From assembly GCA_944548615.1 (NCBI GenBank), contig OX155980.1:36231643-36295642 (forward strand): a stretch of 64,000 nt of DNA, read 5' to 3'. The notes below the pieces were generated by a model. That model was given only the letters and a program-made list of their open reading frames with translations, was not told where the DNA came from and did not search any database. Source of the stretch: Micropterix aruncella. Taxonomy: Eukaryota > Arthropoda > Insecta > Lepidoptera > Micropterigidae. Below, piece by piece: positions 46,501-53,579 of the stretch. Within the stretch, counting starts at the first letter, position 1. Each line of letters starts with the position of its first letter. Made by a program: the position numbers and the translations under genes.

Positions 46501-48212
46501 CGGTCAAAATTCCCGTGGCTATCAAAGTATTGAGAGATGGTTCCGGTGCCAACACTAGTAAAGAATTTATGGATGAAGCCTACATTATGGCCAGTGTAGA
46601 ACATCCTAATCTGTTGCAATTATTGGCCGTTTGCATGACATCGCAAATGATGCTGATAACACAACTGATGCCTCTCGGATGCCTTTTGGATTATGTTCGA
46701 ATTCACAGGGAGAAAATTGGCTCGAAAGCTTTGTTGAATTGGTGCACCCAAATAGCGAGAGGAATGGCTTATCTGGAAGAAAAACGTTTAGTGCACAGAG
46801 ACTTGGCAGCGAGGAATGTTCTTGTACAAACTCCTAATTGTGTAAAAATAACTGATTTTGGGCTCGCTAAACTTTTAAACATAAATGAAGATGAATACAA
46901 AGCAGCCGGTGGTAAAATGCCTATCAAATGGCTTGCTCTAGAATGCATTCAACAACGGATCTTCACTCACAAAAGCGATGTTTGGGCATTTGGCGTCACC
47001 GTTTGGGAGCTTCTGACTTACGGTGGCAGACCTTACGATAATATTTCCGCGCGAGATGTTCCCAAGCTTATTGAGAACGGATTGAAACTGTCGCAGCCTC
47101 CAATCTGCACTCTGGATATTTACTGCATTATGGTATCATGCTGGATATACGACCCTGAAAGCCGACCTACATTCAAGCAGCTGGCTGAAACGTTTGCCGA
47201 AATGGCCCGAGATCCTGGACGCTATTTAGTAATTCCTGGCGATAAATTCATGCGCTTGCCAACCTATTCTCATCAGGTAATGATTAAACCCGACAGCATT
47301 TTAAACATTTTTTGAATAGTCTGGACACTTATTATTGATATTTTCCAGGATGAACGAGAGCTTATTCGCAATATTTCATCAGCGCTGGATGACCAAGAAT
47401 CTTTCATAGAAGCGGATGAATATTTACAGCCCAAATTTCACGGTGGTGGAACCTTGGCATCCAGTACGGCAGTCAGTGTGATCCCGAGTGATTGTCAGTC
47501 GGTGAAGCCCTGTTCATCGACTTCCTGGGCCAACCAAGCGGTTGGTCCCGAATCTCTTGGCTCAGTAGATTTGAGCTGCAGACCTCAAGTATGGGATAAA
47601 GAATTACTTCGATACATACATGTTCCAGTGGTAGAAGGTTCAGACTCAAGACAATACTGCAATGGTGGCATGATGCATTCCGATGGCTCGAGTGCGCGCT
47701 ATTGCAATGATACAATAAAGAAGGATATTTCATCGGAGGATACCTTCGACAGCGCGGGTAAACTGAAAGATGGCCAAATAGCTATCATGAGGCTACCTTT
47801 GCCACTTGACGAGGATGATTACCTGATGCCATCGCCGCAACAACCTCAGAGCCCATCCGGGTACATGGATCTGATCGGTGAGAGCCAGCAGATGAAGTCT
47901 GTGGAATTAGCGCAAAATTATCCAGATTTCTTACCGAGATCAGATAAGTGTTGCGTGGAAAATCCCGAGTATCTATTGGGGACAACCGACGATGATAACA
48001 ACATTCCCATGCAGACAGTAGGGCTTCCTACTGTTACACATGCCGAGGAACCCCCTCTTTCCAAAGAGGAGGCGGTCGATGCAAAAAGCGCCGTTCCGGC
48101 TGCCTTTTCGACCCAGCGTTCTTTAGAGGAGGAGTCAATCTCCGATCATGAGTACTACAATGACCTGCAACGGGAACTTCAGCCGTTAAGAAGAAATGAA
48201 ACGACTGTGTAA
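25382..48212 (+). CDS. Egfr: Epidermal growth factor receptor tyrosine kinase (five coding exons)
   Basis: Joining 25382-25526, 39449-40843, 41089-41221, 45425-47276 and 47349-48212 gives 4389 bases, an open frame of 1462 codons plus TAA. Domain order by residue: signal peptide about 1-28; L1 from about 50, opening CIGTNGR; cysteine-rich block about 207-352; L2 about 355-505; second cysteine-rich region about 513-815; transmembrane helix about 822-844; tyrosine kinase about 885-1160; tail to 1462. The long second cysteine-rich region fits arthropod EGFR, which has an extra domain compared with vertebrate receptors. From family knowledge, this is the plasma-membrane receptor for Spitz/Vein/Keren/Gurken-type EGF ligands, signalling through Drk/Shc-Ras-MAPK. 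Introns are 13922, 245, 4203 and 72 bp. Drosophila Egfr has alternative first exons; only one is recognised here. Identity is near certain; exon ends rest on splice consensus and phase, without transcripts. Confidence 0.96.
25883..25984 (-). repeat. 5S rRNA-derived SINE-like copy, - strand
   Basis: On the minus strand it reads GTAGCCACGTTGACACCGG, then ACCGAAGTTTAGC, then TACTGGGATGGGTGACCGCC, and ends near GTGATGCTAC. The order and the box C-like GGGATGGGTGACCGCCTG follow 5S rRNA closely. The head GTAGC pairs with the tail GCTAC, so helix I is kept in altered form. It shares the head with the copy at 9785, indicating one SINE lineage derived from 5S rRNA. It lies about 350 bases into Egfr intron 1. 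Confidence 0.68.
26034..26188. repeat. Solo Penelope-type inverted-repeat remnant
   Basis: The left part has ACGAATTTACCTCGTAAAG and CCCGGCGTTTCGGCGATGTT, clearly related to the terminal repeats at 16031-16146. From about 26131 the inverse end GCGGTAAATTCGTTTTTATC follows with no ORF between, and the last 18 bases are duplicated. This is a deletion derivative or a solo foldback of the same family as the elements at 16.0 and 62.9 kb. Confidence 0.75.
27955..28440 (-). pseudogene. Non-LTR reverse transcriptase C-terminal relic
   Basis: In shifting minus-strand frames it reads [14 protein letters not shown], then [20 protein letters not shown], then [15 protein letters not shown]. These match the order GLKINEEKTKYM / YLGSxITxDN / KILRRIFGPVxED found at the end of many non-LTR reverse transcriptases. 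Several frameshifts and stops show long decay. The catalytic FADD part is absent. Confidence 0.65.
28441..28940 (+). other. GC-richer intronic block with overlapping open frames
   Basis: Two overlapping + strand frames (28398-28766 and 28579-28938) cross a block that is GC-richer than the intron around it. Neither has a recognised domain, and only one of two overlapping frames could be real. It may be old transposon sequence or a regulatory block. Confidence 0.25.
29310..29560 (-). repeat. Unclassified interspersed repeat B, reverse copy
   Basis: Its reverse complement shares segments about CGTAATTCTCATAGTATTTA and the preceding TTTTTCACTAATTTTCC with 18770-18960 and 34015-34370. It is non-coding. 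Confidence 0.5.
30420..33470. other. Intronic sequence, nothing recognised
   Basis: A (TTTA)n run at about 30425-30450 may be the tail of an old retroelement. A modestly GC-richer patch at 30640-30860 shows no domain in its 64-codon frame. The rest is AT-rich. Confidence 0.45.
33559..33671. repeat. Two direct repeat units in Egfr intron 1
   Basis: The unit ATGGGCATTAACGTTAGCCG...AGTGTGGCC (33559-33595) recurs as ATGGGCATTGACGATTCCCG...AGTGTGGCC (about 33638-33667). It is probably part of a small non-autonomous element; ends are not defined. Confidence 0.45.
34015..34370 (+). repeat. Unclassified interspersed repeat B, forward copy
   Basis: It contains GTTTCACTGATTTTCGCCAC, ATAGTATTTAGGAGTTTAAC and GAGACTTTAATCCGGATGTA. 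The last part matches GACTTTAATCAGGTGCACTTTAGAC at about 18920. It is non-coding and the family is unassigned. Confidence 0.5.
34680..34880. other. CpG-richer block in Egfr intron 1
   Basis: The block contains GCGCGCTCGC, CGCGTAAGTATGCGG and CAGCGCGCGATGAG in otherwise AT-rich intron. A + strand donor-like GTAAGT at about 34745 follows ATG frames, but the phase does not fit splicing into Egfr exon 2 from ATGTACCGG. It may be an enhancer, another promoter or transposon sequence. Confidence 0.25.
35327..35377. repeat. 17-bp tandem repeat, three units
   Basis: GATACTAGGTGTTACAA is repeated three times with one or two changes. It is short and non-coding, and lies within Egfr intron 1. Confidence 0.75.
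36585..36640 (-). repeat. tRNA-derived SINE relic, - strand
   Basis: The minus strand reads TAGTGGCATAGTGGTTAGGT followed by CGCCTGATCTCACA, matching the head of the intact SINE at 51632. The A box survives. The B box region is degraded. Confidence 0.6.
37615..37880. other. GC-richer intronic block, unassigned
   Basis: This block of Egfr intron 1 contains GCGTCCCACGGACGCC (an imperfect palindrome around 37805) and CAGTGCAGCAGTGGGTTTCC. It has no clear ORF. It looks like retroelement 3' sequence, but I cannot name the family. Confidence 0.3.
37881..39448. other. Distal Egfr intron 1, nothing recognised
   Basis: The sequence is AT-rich with short frames only and no clear repeat. The last 20 bases include the pyrimidine tract and acceptor of exon 2. 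Confidence 0.5.
39449..40843 (+). CDS. Egfr: Egfr coding exon 2: L1, first cysteine-rich region, L2
   Basis: The acceptor CTTTGCAG ends at 39448; the donor GTAAGT starts at 40844. The exon encodes residues 49-513 plus one base of codon 514. It starts [12 protein letters not shown], the conserved entry of the first ligand-binding L domain. A furin-like cysteine-rich segment begins near residue 207 ([14 protein letters not shown]), and a second L domain starts near 355 and ends [13 protein letters not shown]...KEC. Several N-x-S/T sites suggest glycosylation. Composition is uneven: to about 40400 third codon positions are overwhelmingly G or C, and beyond that they are mixed like the other exons. 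Long ORFs on the opposite strand (for example 39664-40380) are by-products of that GC-rich stretch. Confidence 0.95.
40844..41088 (+). other. Egfr: Egfr intron 2 (245 bp)
   Basis: GTAAGT to ATCAACAG, phase 1. It contains a short GC-rich patch at about 40970-41000; nothing else is recognised. Confidence 0.88.
41089..41221 (+). CDS. Egfr: Egfr coding exon 3: start of the second cysteine-rich region
   Basis: This 133-base exon was found by phase and homology; it is too short to stand out as an ORF. The acceptor is ATCAACAG at 41081-41088 and the donor is GTCAGT at 41222. With the carried base it reads [11 protein letters not shown] and then [16 protein letters not shown], a furin-like repeat with the Cys-x2-Gly-Cys-Trp-Gly pattern typical of EGFR. 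It covers residues 514-557 and leaves two bases (GG) for the next exon. Acceptor choice is slightly ambiguous because AGAG follows; only the site ending at 41088 keeps the frame open through the junction. Confidence 0.9.
42936..43095 (+). repeat. Unclassified interspersed repeat A, copy 2
   Basis: It starts with a foldback ACTTTCCTGTTTAAGGAAAGT and contains ATCCGATTGAGCTGAAATTT, CATGCAGGCAT and AGATTGTGGTTGAAA. It matches 55190-55445 in reverse and 23890-24050. It lies in Egfr intron 3. Confidence 0.7.
43100..43400. repeat. Duplicated 43-bp segment followed by degenerate TCGAAA array
   Basis: GGTTGGCTCCCGAAGAGGG...GTCAACAGC occurs at about 43103-43143 and again at about 43224-43264. It is followed at about 43272-43400 by an irregular array of (A)GTCGAAA-type units. 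The 123-codon frame across this region (43081-43452) only reflects the repeats. Confidence 0.7.
43560..43845 (+). pseudogene. mariner-type transposase N-terminal relic
   Basis: One frame from 43639 reads [20 protein letters not shown] and continues [13 protein letters not shown], the DNA-binding helix-turn-helix region of mariner transposases. The frame then shifts to [13 protein letters not shown] and again to [11 protein letters not shown], in the right order for mariner. At least two frameshifts and loss of everything downstream make it a dead fragment, with no DDD catalytic part. It sits in Egfr intron 3 on the sense strand. Confidence 0.85.
43850..45424. other. Distal Egfr intron 3, nothing recognised
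   Basis: The sequence is AT-rich and non-coding up to the exon 4 acceptor. Confidence 0.5.
45425..47276 (+). CDS. Egfr: Egfr coding exon 4: extracellular stalk, transmembrane helix, kinase
   Basis: The acceptor TTTCAG ends at 45424; the donor GTAATG starts at 47277 and leaves phase 0. The exon encodes residues 558-1175. The first part is cysteine-rich furin-like repeats, followed by the helix [20 protein letters not shown] (residues 822-841). The kinase has the glycine loop GFGAFGKV from residue 897, the VAIK lysine at 925, HRDLAARN with catalytic Asp 1017, DFG with Asp 1035, and the WLALE segment. All residues needed for phosphotransfer are present. The open frame upstream of 45425 (45372-45424) is intron sequence, and the 12 codons and stop after 47276 are intron 4 read-through. 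Confidence 0.96.
47277..47348 (+). other. Egfr: Egfr intron 4 (72 bp)
   Basis: GTAATG to TTTTCCAG, phase 0. The intron is very short and has an in-frame stop (TGA 47313-47315), so retaining it would give a receptor with an intact kinase but almost no phosphotyrosine tail. Confidence 0.88.
47349..48212 (+). CDS. Egfr: Egfr coding exon 5: C-terminal phosphotyrosine tail and stop
   Basis: The acceptor TTTTCCAG ends at 47348, and the exon starts in phase 0 with [15 protein letters not shown], a well-conserved EGFR juxta-kinase tail segment. Residues are 1176-1462, stop TAA at 48210-48212. Candidate docking tyrosines visible here are Y1200 in DEYLQP, Y1278 and Y1293 in Y-C-N, Y1383 in NPEY, and Y1444 in Y-Y-N. 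Y-x-N is the consensus for Drk/Grb2 SH2 binding and NPxY for Shc PTB binding. Which tyrosines are used is inference. The whole tail is one exon. Confidence 0.93.
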   Translation, partial: DERELIRNISSALDDQESFIEADEYLQPKFHGGGTLASSTAVSVIPSDCQSVKPCSSTSWANQAVGPESLGSVDLSCRPQVWDKELLRYIHVPVVEGSDSRQYCNGGMMHSDGSSARYCNDTIKKDISSEDTFDSAGKLKDGQIAIMRLPLPLDEDDYLMPSPQQPQSPSGYMDLIGESQQMKSVELAQNYPDFLPRSDKCCVENPEYLLGTTDDDNNIPMQTVGLPTVTHAEEPPLSKEEAVDAKSAVPAAFSTQRSLEEESISDHEYYNDLQRELQPLRRNETTV

Positions 48213-48361
48213 ACTGTCTCCGGACATGTAAAGTTATTGCGGTCTGGGACTTAATTAAAAAGGCATGTGATATTGATTTAACAGTTTAAGAAGATCTTCT
48301 AAAGGTGATAATCTTCTTTTAGATTATAATGGGCGTGATAATATTATGTGAATTGAATAAA
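48213..48361 (+). other. Egfr: Egfr proximal 3' UTR with a possible poly(A) signal
   Basis: The sequence after the stop codon is AT-rich and non-coding. A canonical AATAAA lies at 48356-48361, about 145 bases after the stop. It is the first plausible poly(A) signal, but the real transcript could end further downstream. A MITE begins about 300 bases later at 48660. Confidence 0.45.
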
Positions 48362-48800
48362 ATCTTTCCACATATTTATTATATGTAGAAAATTGCAAAC
48401 TTGATGAGAAATTATGGAACACTCCTGCAGATTGTGAATTTACATACTGTCATAGCTTACTCTGATGTTGATACCTACCTTTGGGGTTAAGAGCGAAAGA
48501 TGAGATTCCTAATACGAAAATTGTATATGTAACTTTGCATTCTTGCCGAATTATTATTAAGAAATTCATTCAATATGACTTTAACACGCTAATCATTTGG
48601 CTAAAGGAATATTAAATTTGTACATTAATTCCTAATTCCTTATCATACTTCTTAAGGTACATATCGGGCCCGATTGCGTTTCTTTGTGAACTAAAACTAA
48701 ATTAGTCCAAGCGAACGAGACAGAGCAATACATTAGAGCGGAATATGAAACGAACGATCGTTGATAAATACTACCGGTCGAACTTATCTTCGTCCGAATA

Positions 48801-49776
48801 GTAGTAGTAGTAGTAGATGGAGTGGGGGGCTTGTTTCCAGCCCTTGATGTCACCTAGATCTGTAAGGTCTTTTGTAACTACCCACTGTGTGGTTAGGTCA
48901 ATGGTCAGCTAGTAGCCCGGTACTTCTTACCAGTCCAAGTAGGTCACTGATCTTCAAGTTGGGCAGATCGCTGGGTTCGAGAAAGGCTCGTCCCAGTAAA
49001 CTGTGTCTTTTGGCGGCGAGCCCTGGACAGCGGCCAACGATGTGTATGCTGTCTTCAGGTTCCTCGCCACATATTCGGCAATCCTTGCTCTCAGTCAAGC
49101 CAAGGTTGAATAGATGAGCTCTAAGGGTCGTGTGTCCGGTGAGGAGACCAATAGTGGTTCTAAGGTTCTTCTTGCTCATGTCAAGTAGGGCCTTGGTTTT
49201 CTTCTGTAGTGGTCGCTCCATCATGGCTTTTGCCTGGCGACATCCCTGACTCTGTTTCCAGGAAGCCCGATGTTCCTGCTCCAAGCAGTCCCTGATGATT
49301 TTCTTACCTGTAGCGAAGGGGACCCCTACAGCTGGCTCCACTGGGCAATCCAGTGTGCCCAGTTTTGCCAGTCTGTCGGCCTCTTCGTTTCCGGGTATGC
49401 CTTGGTGACCCGGTATCCATATTAGGGTGATTTTGTTGGATTTTCCCAATTTGTTGAGCTCCTGCATGCAGTCCCAGACCACAGAAGATTCTGTGGTGGC
49501 TTTAGCCAGAGCGTCCAGTGCTGCTCTGCTGTCAGAGCAGATGAGGATTTGTCTGTTTTTTACCTCAAGTCGACTTTGTAGTTTTATGCATTCCAATATG
49601 GCAAGTACCTCGGCTTGGAAAACCGTAGCGTATTGTCCAAGGGGGATGCTGATTCTGTGGTTGGTTTTGGGTCCGTACACGCCTGCCCCAAAACGTCCAT
49701 TTGTTCCTGAGCCGTCAGTAATCCGAATAAATTCGAGCATATTTCCTGCGGTGTAAGATTCAGACGCTTTGACCTT
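48801..49776 (-). mobile_element. 5'-truncated non-LTR retrotransposon: RNase H and zinc-knuckle end
   Basis: It is oriented minus: the (TAC/CTA)n tail lies at the low-coordinate end (48801-48815) and the break at about 49776. It carries one uninterrupted frame for RNase H plus a CCHC-like motif and a short 3' UTR. A microsatellite-like tail and 5' truncation are typical of target-primed insertion. The intact frame suggests a comparatively recent insertion. Confidence 0.85.
48898..49740 (-). CDS. RNase H domain of a non-LTR retrotransposon polyprotein (partial)
   Basis: 280 codons from an internal Met at 49740; the frame stays open upstream to the element break at about 49776. RNase H catalytic residues are all present: Asp 9 in TDGS, Glu 44 in FQAEVLAI, Asp 70 in CSDSRAAL and Asp 122 in GNEEADRLA. 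GHQGIPGNEE is the usual family motif. A C-x2-C-x8-H-x4-C cluster (CRICGEE...HIVGRC) lies near the end, as in I/R1-type elements. It removes RNA from RNA/DNA hybrids in the intact element; here it lacks reverse transcriptase and endonuclease and is a fragment. Confidence 0.9.
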   Translation of the reverse strand: MLEFIRITDGSGTNGRFGAGVYGPKTNHRISIPLGQYATVFQAEVLAILECIKLQSRLEVKNRQILICSDSRAALDALAKATTESSVVWDCMQELNKLGKSNKITLIWIPGHQGIPGNEEADRLAKLGTLDCPVEPAVGVPFATGKKIIRDCLEQEHRASWKQSQGCRQAKAMMERPLQKKTKALLDMSKKNLRTTIGLLTGHTTLRAHLFNLGLTESKDCRICGEEPEDSIHIVGRCPGLAAKRHSLLGRAFLEPSDLPNLKISDLLGLVRSTGLLADH

Positions 49777-49906
49777 GGCGGGCAGTTTTAAATGCGAAAA
49801 AGTGACAACCGGTCATCTCACATTCCGCTCTAGCGTGTTGCCCTGTCTCCTTCACACTGACTAATTTCCGATTTTAGTTCACGAAGAAACGCATTTTAGC
49901 CCATTG

Positions 49907-51600
49907 TAAATATTATTATAATAAATCATTTAATTGACCTTTTAAGGTTGATGTGCCAAATAGTGTTAACGGTCATGTTCGATTGTCAGTTAAATTAGTA
50001 CATACCGTACCTTAGTAAATTATATAACTTCATTCGACCAACTATTATATTTGATACTTTAAAAAAGTGACGTACTTATTTTCTATTTATTTATATGTAA
50101 GTACCGTAATGTTGACGTTTTAAATTGAAACCCGACAAATTTACAAAAAACATTAGATTTTCATTGGGAATTTCCACTTATTTCCACAAAGGTCGAACTG
50201 AAATTGCTGCACATCATGCATTTTAAAATTCAGTGTATATTTTAATAGTTGTCTGTGATAAAATATTAATACGTGTAAACATAAATTTTGCTTCATATTA
50301 TAAACTTTTAATAAAATTATTAATTGCATCAGTATGATATCAATATACATACAGTAGGTCGATGTCTATCGTAATCTGCTGCATAAACGACACATTCGGT
50401 TTGAAGATTGTTTTATAAAATATAGTACAAAGTAAATAAAATAATCAAATGATATAATTTAGTATTATCAAGTTGGTTATATTTATATAAAACAGCTTTG
50501 TTTTTCATATTCTGTTACTTAAACTTAAATTTAAGAACTCGTTGCCACAGAACTTAACTCTACAAGGCTTGCCATTTAAAATTTAGTTTTCTTCGATTTG
50601 ATAAATTATCTCTTGTTTATTACTAATGTAGTGATAAACAAATTAATTTTTTAAAATTCGTTATTCGTTAAAAACAGAAGTGAAATCCAATTCCAATTTC
50701 TGCGCCATATTCTCATATTGTAAATAGTCAAAAGTAAAATTAAATGTATAATATTATATAAGGAAATGTATTTTCAAAATATTATTTATGTATTATGGTA
50801 GTGCCATTCTGTATAATTATAACATACTTCAGATTATGTTAAATATTACCGATATGAACTAATGTTATAAACGTTTCAGTTTTTATAATTTGACGGACCG
50901 CATCGTATTGAGGTTACCGCATTTTCATTTTCATTGTGTTTTTTTTATATTCTGAAGTCTATGCATATGAATGTTAGATAAAAGAAAGGAATATACAAAA
51001 AATGTGCATATGTTTACATTTCTTGTTTACTACTACCTTTCTATTATTTAGATTTCCAATTAAACGGAAATTTACAACTGCGTATTATGTTAAAAAGTTC
51101 AAACTGATTAAATAAATGTTTTATTTTGAATACATTTTTTTTGGGGTAGATATTGATTATCCACTGGAGCATTACCATTTAGATATTTTTAAATTATCAC
51201 TTATTTTTTTAGCATTTCAGACACATCTATAAAAATTAATTTAAATTAACTTTTGACATTGATGGTAGGTACCTTGTTGATTATGTACCCGTATTCCATT
51301 ATACGTCGTACATCATTCTATGTATGTATCTAGTTTTAGGCCAAAGCAGCAGGAACACCTACACATATTTTTGAAATGAGAGAGGAATTCCTAAAAATAA
51401 AAATAGCCATTTTATATCGTTGCTCAAGGTAGAAAACCTATAATTACACATTTTTGCGATTTTACTAACAGAAAGTGGACGGTCATGACGTCACCTATTT
51501 TATGTTGGGAAAATAGCTATAGAAAATATCTGTGTACTAAGCACTCAGAATGGATAGGTAGAATAGCCTTAACATTTGCATTTTTGGCTGGATCTGCCCC
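49907..51600. other. AT-rich intergenic sequence, nothing recognised
   Basis: No gene, repeat family or structure is recognised. If Egfr uses distal poly(A) sites, part of this could be 3' UTR, but no evidence is visible. Confidence 0.5.
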
Positions 51601-51631
51601 TCCCAGTGCATACACCACTGGACTTTGTGGC

Positions 51632-51904
51632 ACGGCCCGGTGGCATAGTGGTTCGGTCGCCTGATCTTACATTGTAAGGTCCCGGGTTCGATTCCCGGCT
51701 GTGTCACCATTTTCCGTTAGGATCAAATTAATGGAATTTGCATTTTCAATTCTGTCGATCGAATGCAATAATAAGACACACAGTTACAGACATGTTACAC
51801 GCACACATACATATAACACGGCATAGTAGGGTTGGTTGTAAGAGATTGTCATATGGCAATAAACCCGCCCATTGTGACATTTTCACAATAAAGAGTATAA
51901 ACAA
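51632..51904 (+). mobile_element. tRNA-derived SINE with 10-bp target-site duplication
   Basis: The head contains the perfect RNA polymerase III boxes TGGCATAGTGG (A) and GGTTCGATTCC (B), spaced as in a tRNA. A tRNA-unrelated body follows, and the tail ends AATAAAGAGTATAAACAA. It is flanked by ACTTTGTGGC at 51622-51631 and 51905-51914, an exact target duplication. The apparent tRNA fold lacks a proper anticodon arm, and part of its acceptor stem comes from the target sequence, so it is not a tRNA gene. A degraded relative is at 36585-36640. Confidence 0.88.
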
Positions 51905-52914
51905 ACTTTGTGGCCCACCCACAAACAATATCTTTCACAATTGCCAACACTGCAAAAAACTAATAAAGATTTGGGCATGAGAAACCATTTTATTTTTTCC
52001 ATACTTTTACTAAAGTATTTTTATTGTACCGTTGTGGGAAACCAATAAGGAAATTCCTCGTACCCACGTTGGTAAAATCACTTTTATCCCTTGTTTGTCT
52101 CACAGAAGATTTAGTTCAGGCTGCAAACCCATACCAAGAGTGCAGTGAAAAGTTGAGTGTTCGATAGATTTTGGTTATTATTTGAATATTTGAGTAAGTT
52201 CAATGCCATCATGAAAGGCTCAGTTTATCCAATGAATGGGAAAGGCAGTTAATTTTACTAATTTTGGGAAATGTATCAGAAGTGGGAAAAGTTAAAATTT
52301 TGTTATATTATATTACAAATGTCTCATTTTAACGAGGGTAAGCAGTGGCTTAACTAAGCTCGTGCAACGCACCGGAGCCAACGGTAGTTCGGCGACCCGA
52401 AATGAAACTTCTGTCTAGGATCGAAGTTCCATCCAACTCTGCTATGATGCTAAGGAAGCCAAAGAAATGGATGTCTAAAAGCTGACTGATGATTTTGCAG
52501 AGTGGAAATCAAGACCAAAACCGTTTTAGAAATGTATTAGTTCTTATTCTTATAATACAAAAATTGGTACATTTGTAATGATATAATGTGGGTTATTTTT
52601 AGTCTTACCGGTTTCGCACGTGCTACTCAAAATAAAGTAATAAAAACTGTTTTTTTTTTCATTTCTCACCAACTTTTAAAGGTGACGAAACGTTATTCAC
52701 TAATTAAATTAACAGTAAAATAGAGTATTACTATACGAACAAATATAATTTATTAAACATTCTCCCGCAACAATATTTTTAATTGATCCCGTGTGTCCTG
52801 TTGAAGTTTTCGGGAACTTGTTCTGCAACATATTCCAGGCATTGCCCCCAAATGAATACGCCGATTTTTAATGTAGCTACGATATAAATATGTAATGTAT
52901 CTAGGTATATAGTA

Positions 52915-53575
52915 ATGAAAGTGGCATCGACAGCTGATGTCCATAGCCGGATCGGTCATGCAACAGCAACATTCGCCTCGCTTATGTGGTGCATATGGAA
53001 GCGAACGAATATTACCATCAAAACCAAAATACGACTATACCGAACATTGGTCCTTCCCATTCTTCTTTATGGATCGGAAACGTGGACGTTCCTACAATCG
53101 GACCTCAAAAAATTCAAAGTCTTCCAAATGCGATGCTTGAGGCAGATTCTTGGTGTCTCACTCCGCGACCGAATTGGAAACGATTCCATTAGAGAAGGAT
53201 GCGATCAACTAACAACGATCGAAGAAGAAATTCAAGAACGTCGATTACGATGGTTCGGCCATGTTTGCCAAATGAACGTTAATCGCTTGCCACGTAAACT
53301 TCTTTGGCTAGACCGTCCGACAGAATGGAGAATTTGACGTTTGGCACCGAAGAAAACCTGGCTAAAGAATATCAAAGACCACTTAATGAATCAACGATTA
53401 TTGGCTATCGATCCTTGAGACGTTGCCAAAAATCGTCAGGAATGGAGGTGAATCGTGAATGGAATACGAAATCCGGCAGCACCAACAGCAGCGTATTGGC
53501 TGCGAGGGCAACGCCACCCCAATCGCCGGCTACGGAATAAATAATAATAATAATAATAAAATAATAATATAATAA
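52915..53575 (+). pseudogene. Non-LTR retrotransposon 3' end: RT C-terminal domain
   Basis: The frame 52915-53337 contains IKTKIRLYRTLVLPILLYGS followed by ETWTF and RRLRWFGHVCQMN, the standard C-terminal signature of many non-LTR reverse transcriptases. The following frame continues RPLNESTI with stops, and the element ends in (ATA)n at about 53537-53574. The FADD catalytic core is missing, so this is a 5'-truncated copy. Several overlapping frames across the same bases are shadows. Confidence 0.85.
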
Positions 53576-53579
53576 TGAC

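Larger units (their letters stand above)
48660..49906. mobile_element. MITE copy 2, split by a non-LTR retrotransposon fragment
   Basis: The left arm 48660-48800 and right arm about 49777-49906 match the arms of the intact MITE at 3349-3666 (shared words GCGAACGAGA, AGAGCGGAATATGAAA, TTTAGTTCACGAAGAAACGC). Between them lies a minus-strand non-LTR fragment. Compared with copy 1, about 46 bp of the MITE centre is missing at the insertion site, suggesting a deletion during insertion or a variant MITE. Confidence 0.8.

Noticed and set aside
45956..46555. 199-codon minus-strand frame opposite the Egfr transmembrane and kinase region
   Set aside because: Antisense shadow of a strongly conserved coding exon with no independent features.
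51625..51710. Apparent tRNA gene with perfect A and B boxes
   Set aside because: No acceptable anticodon arm; the 5' acceptor bases belong to a 10-bp target duplication and the copy continues into a SINE body and tail.
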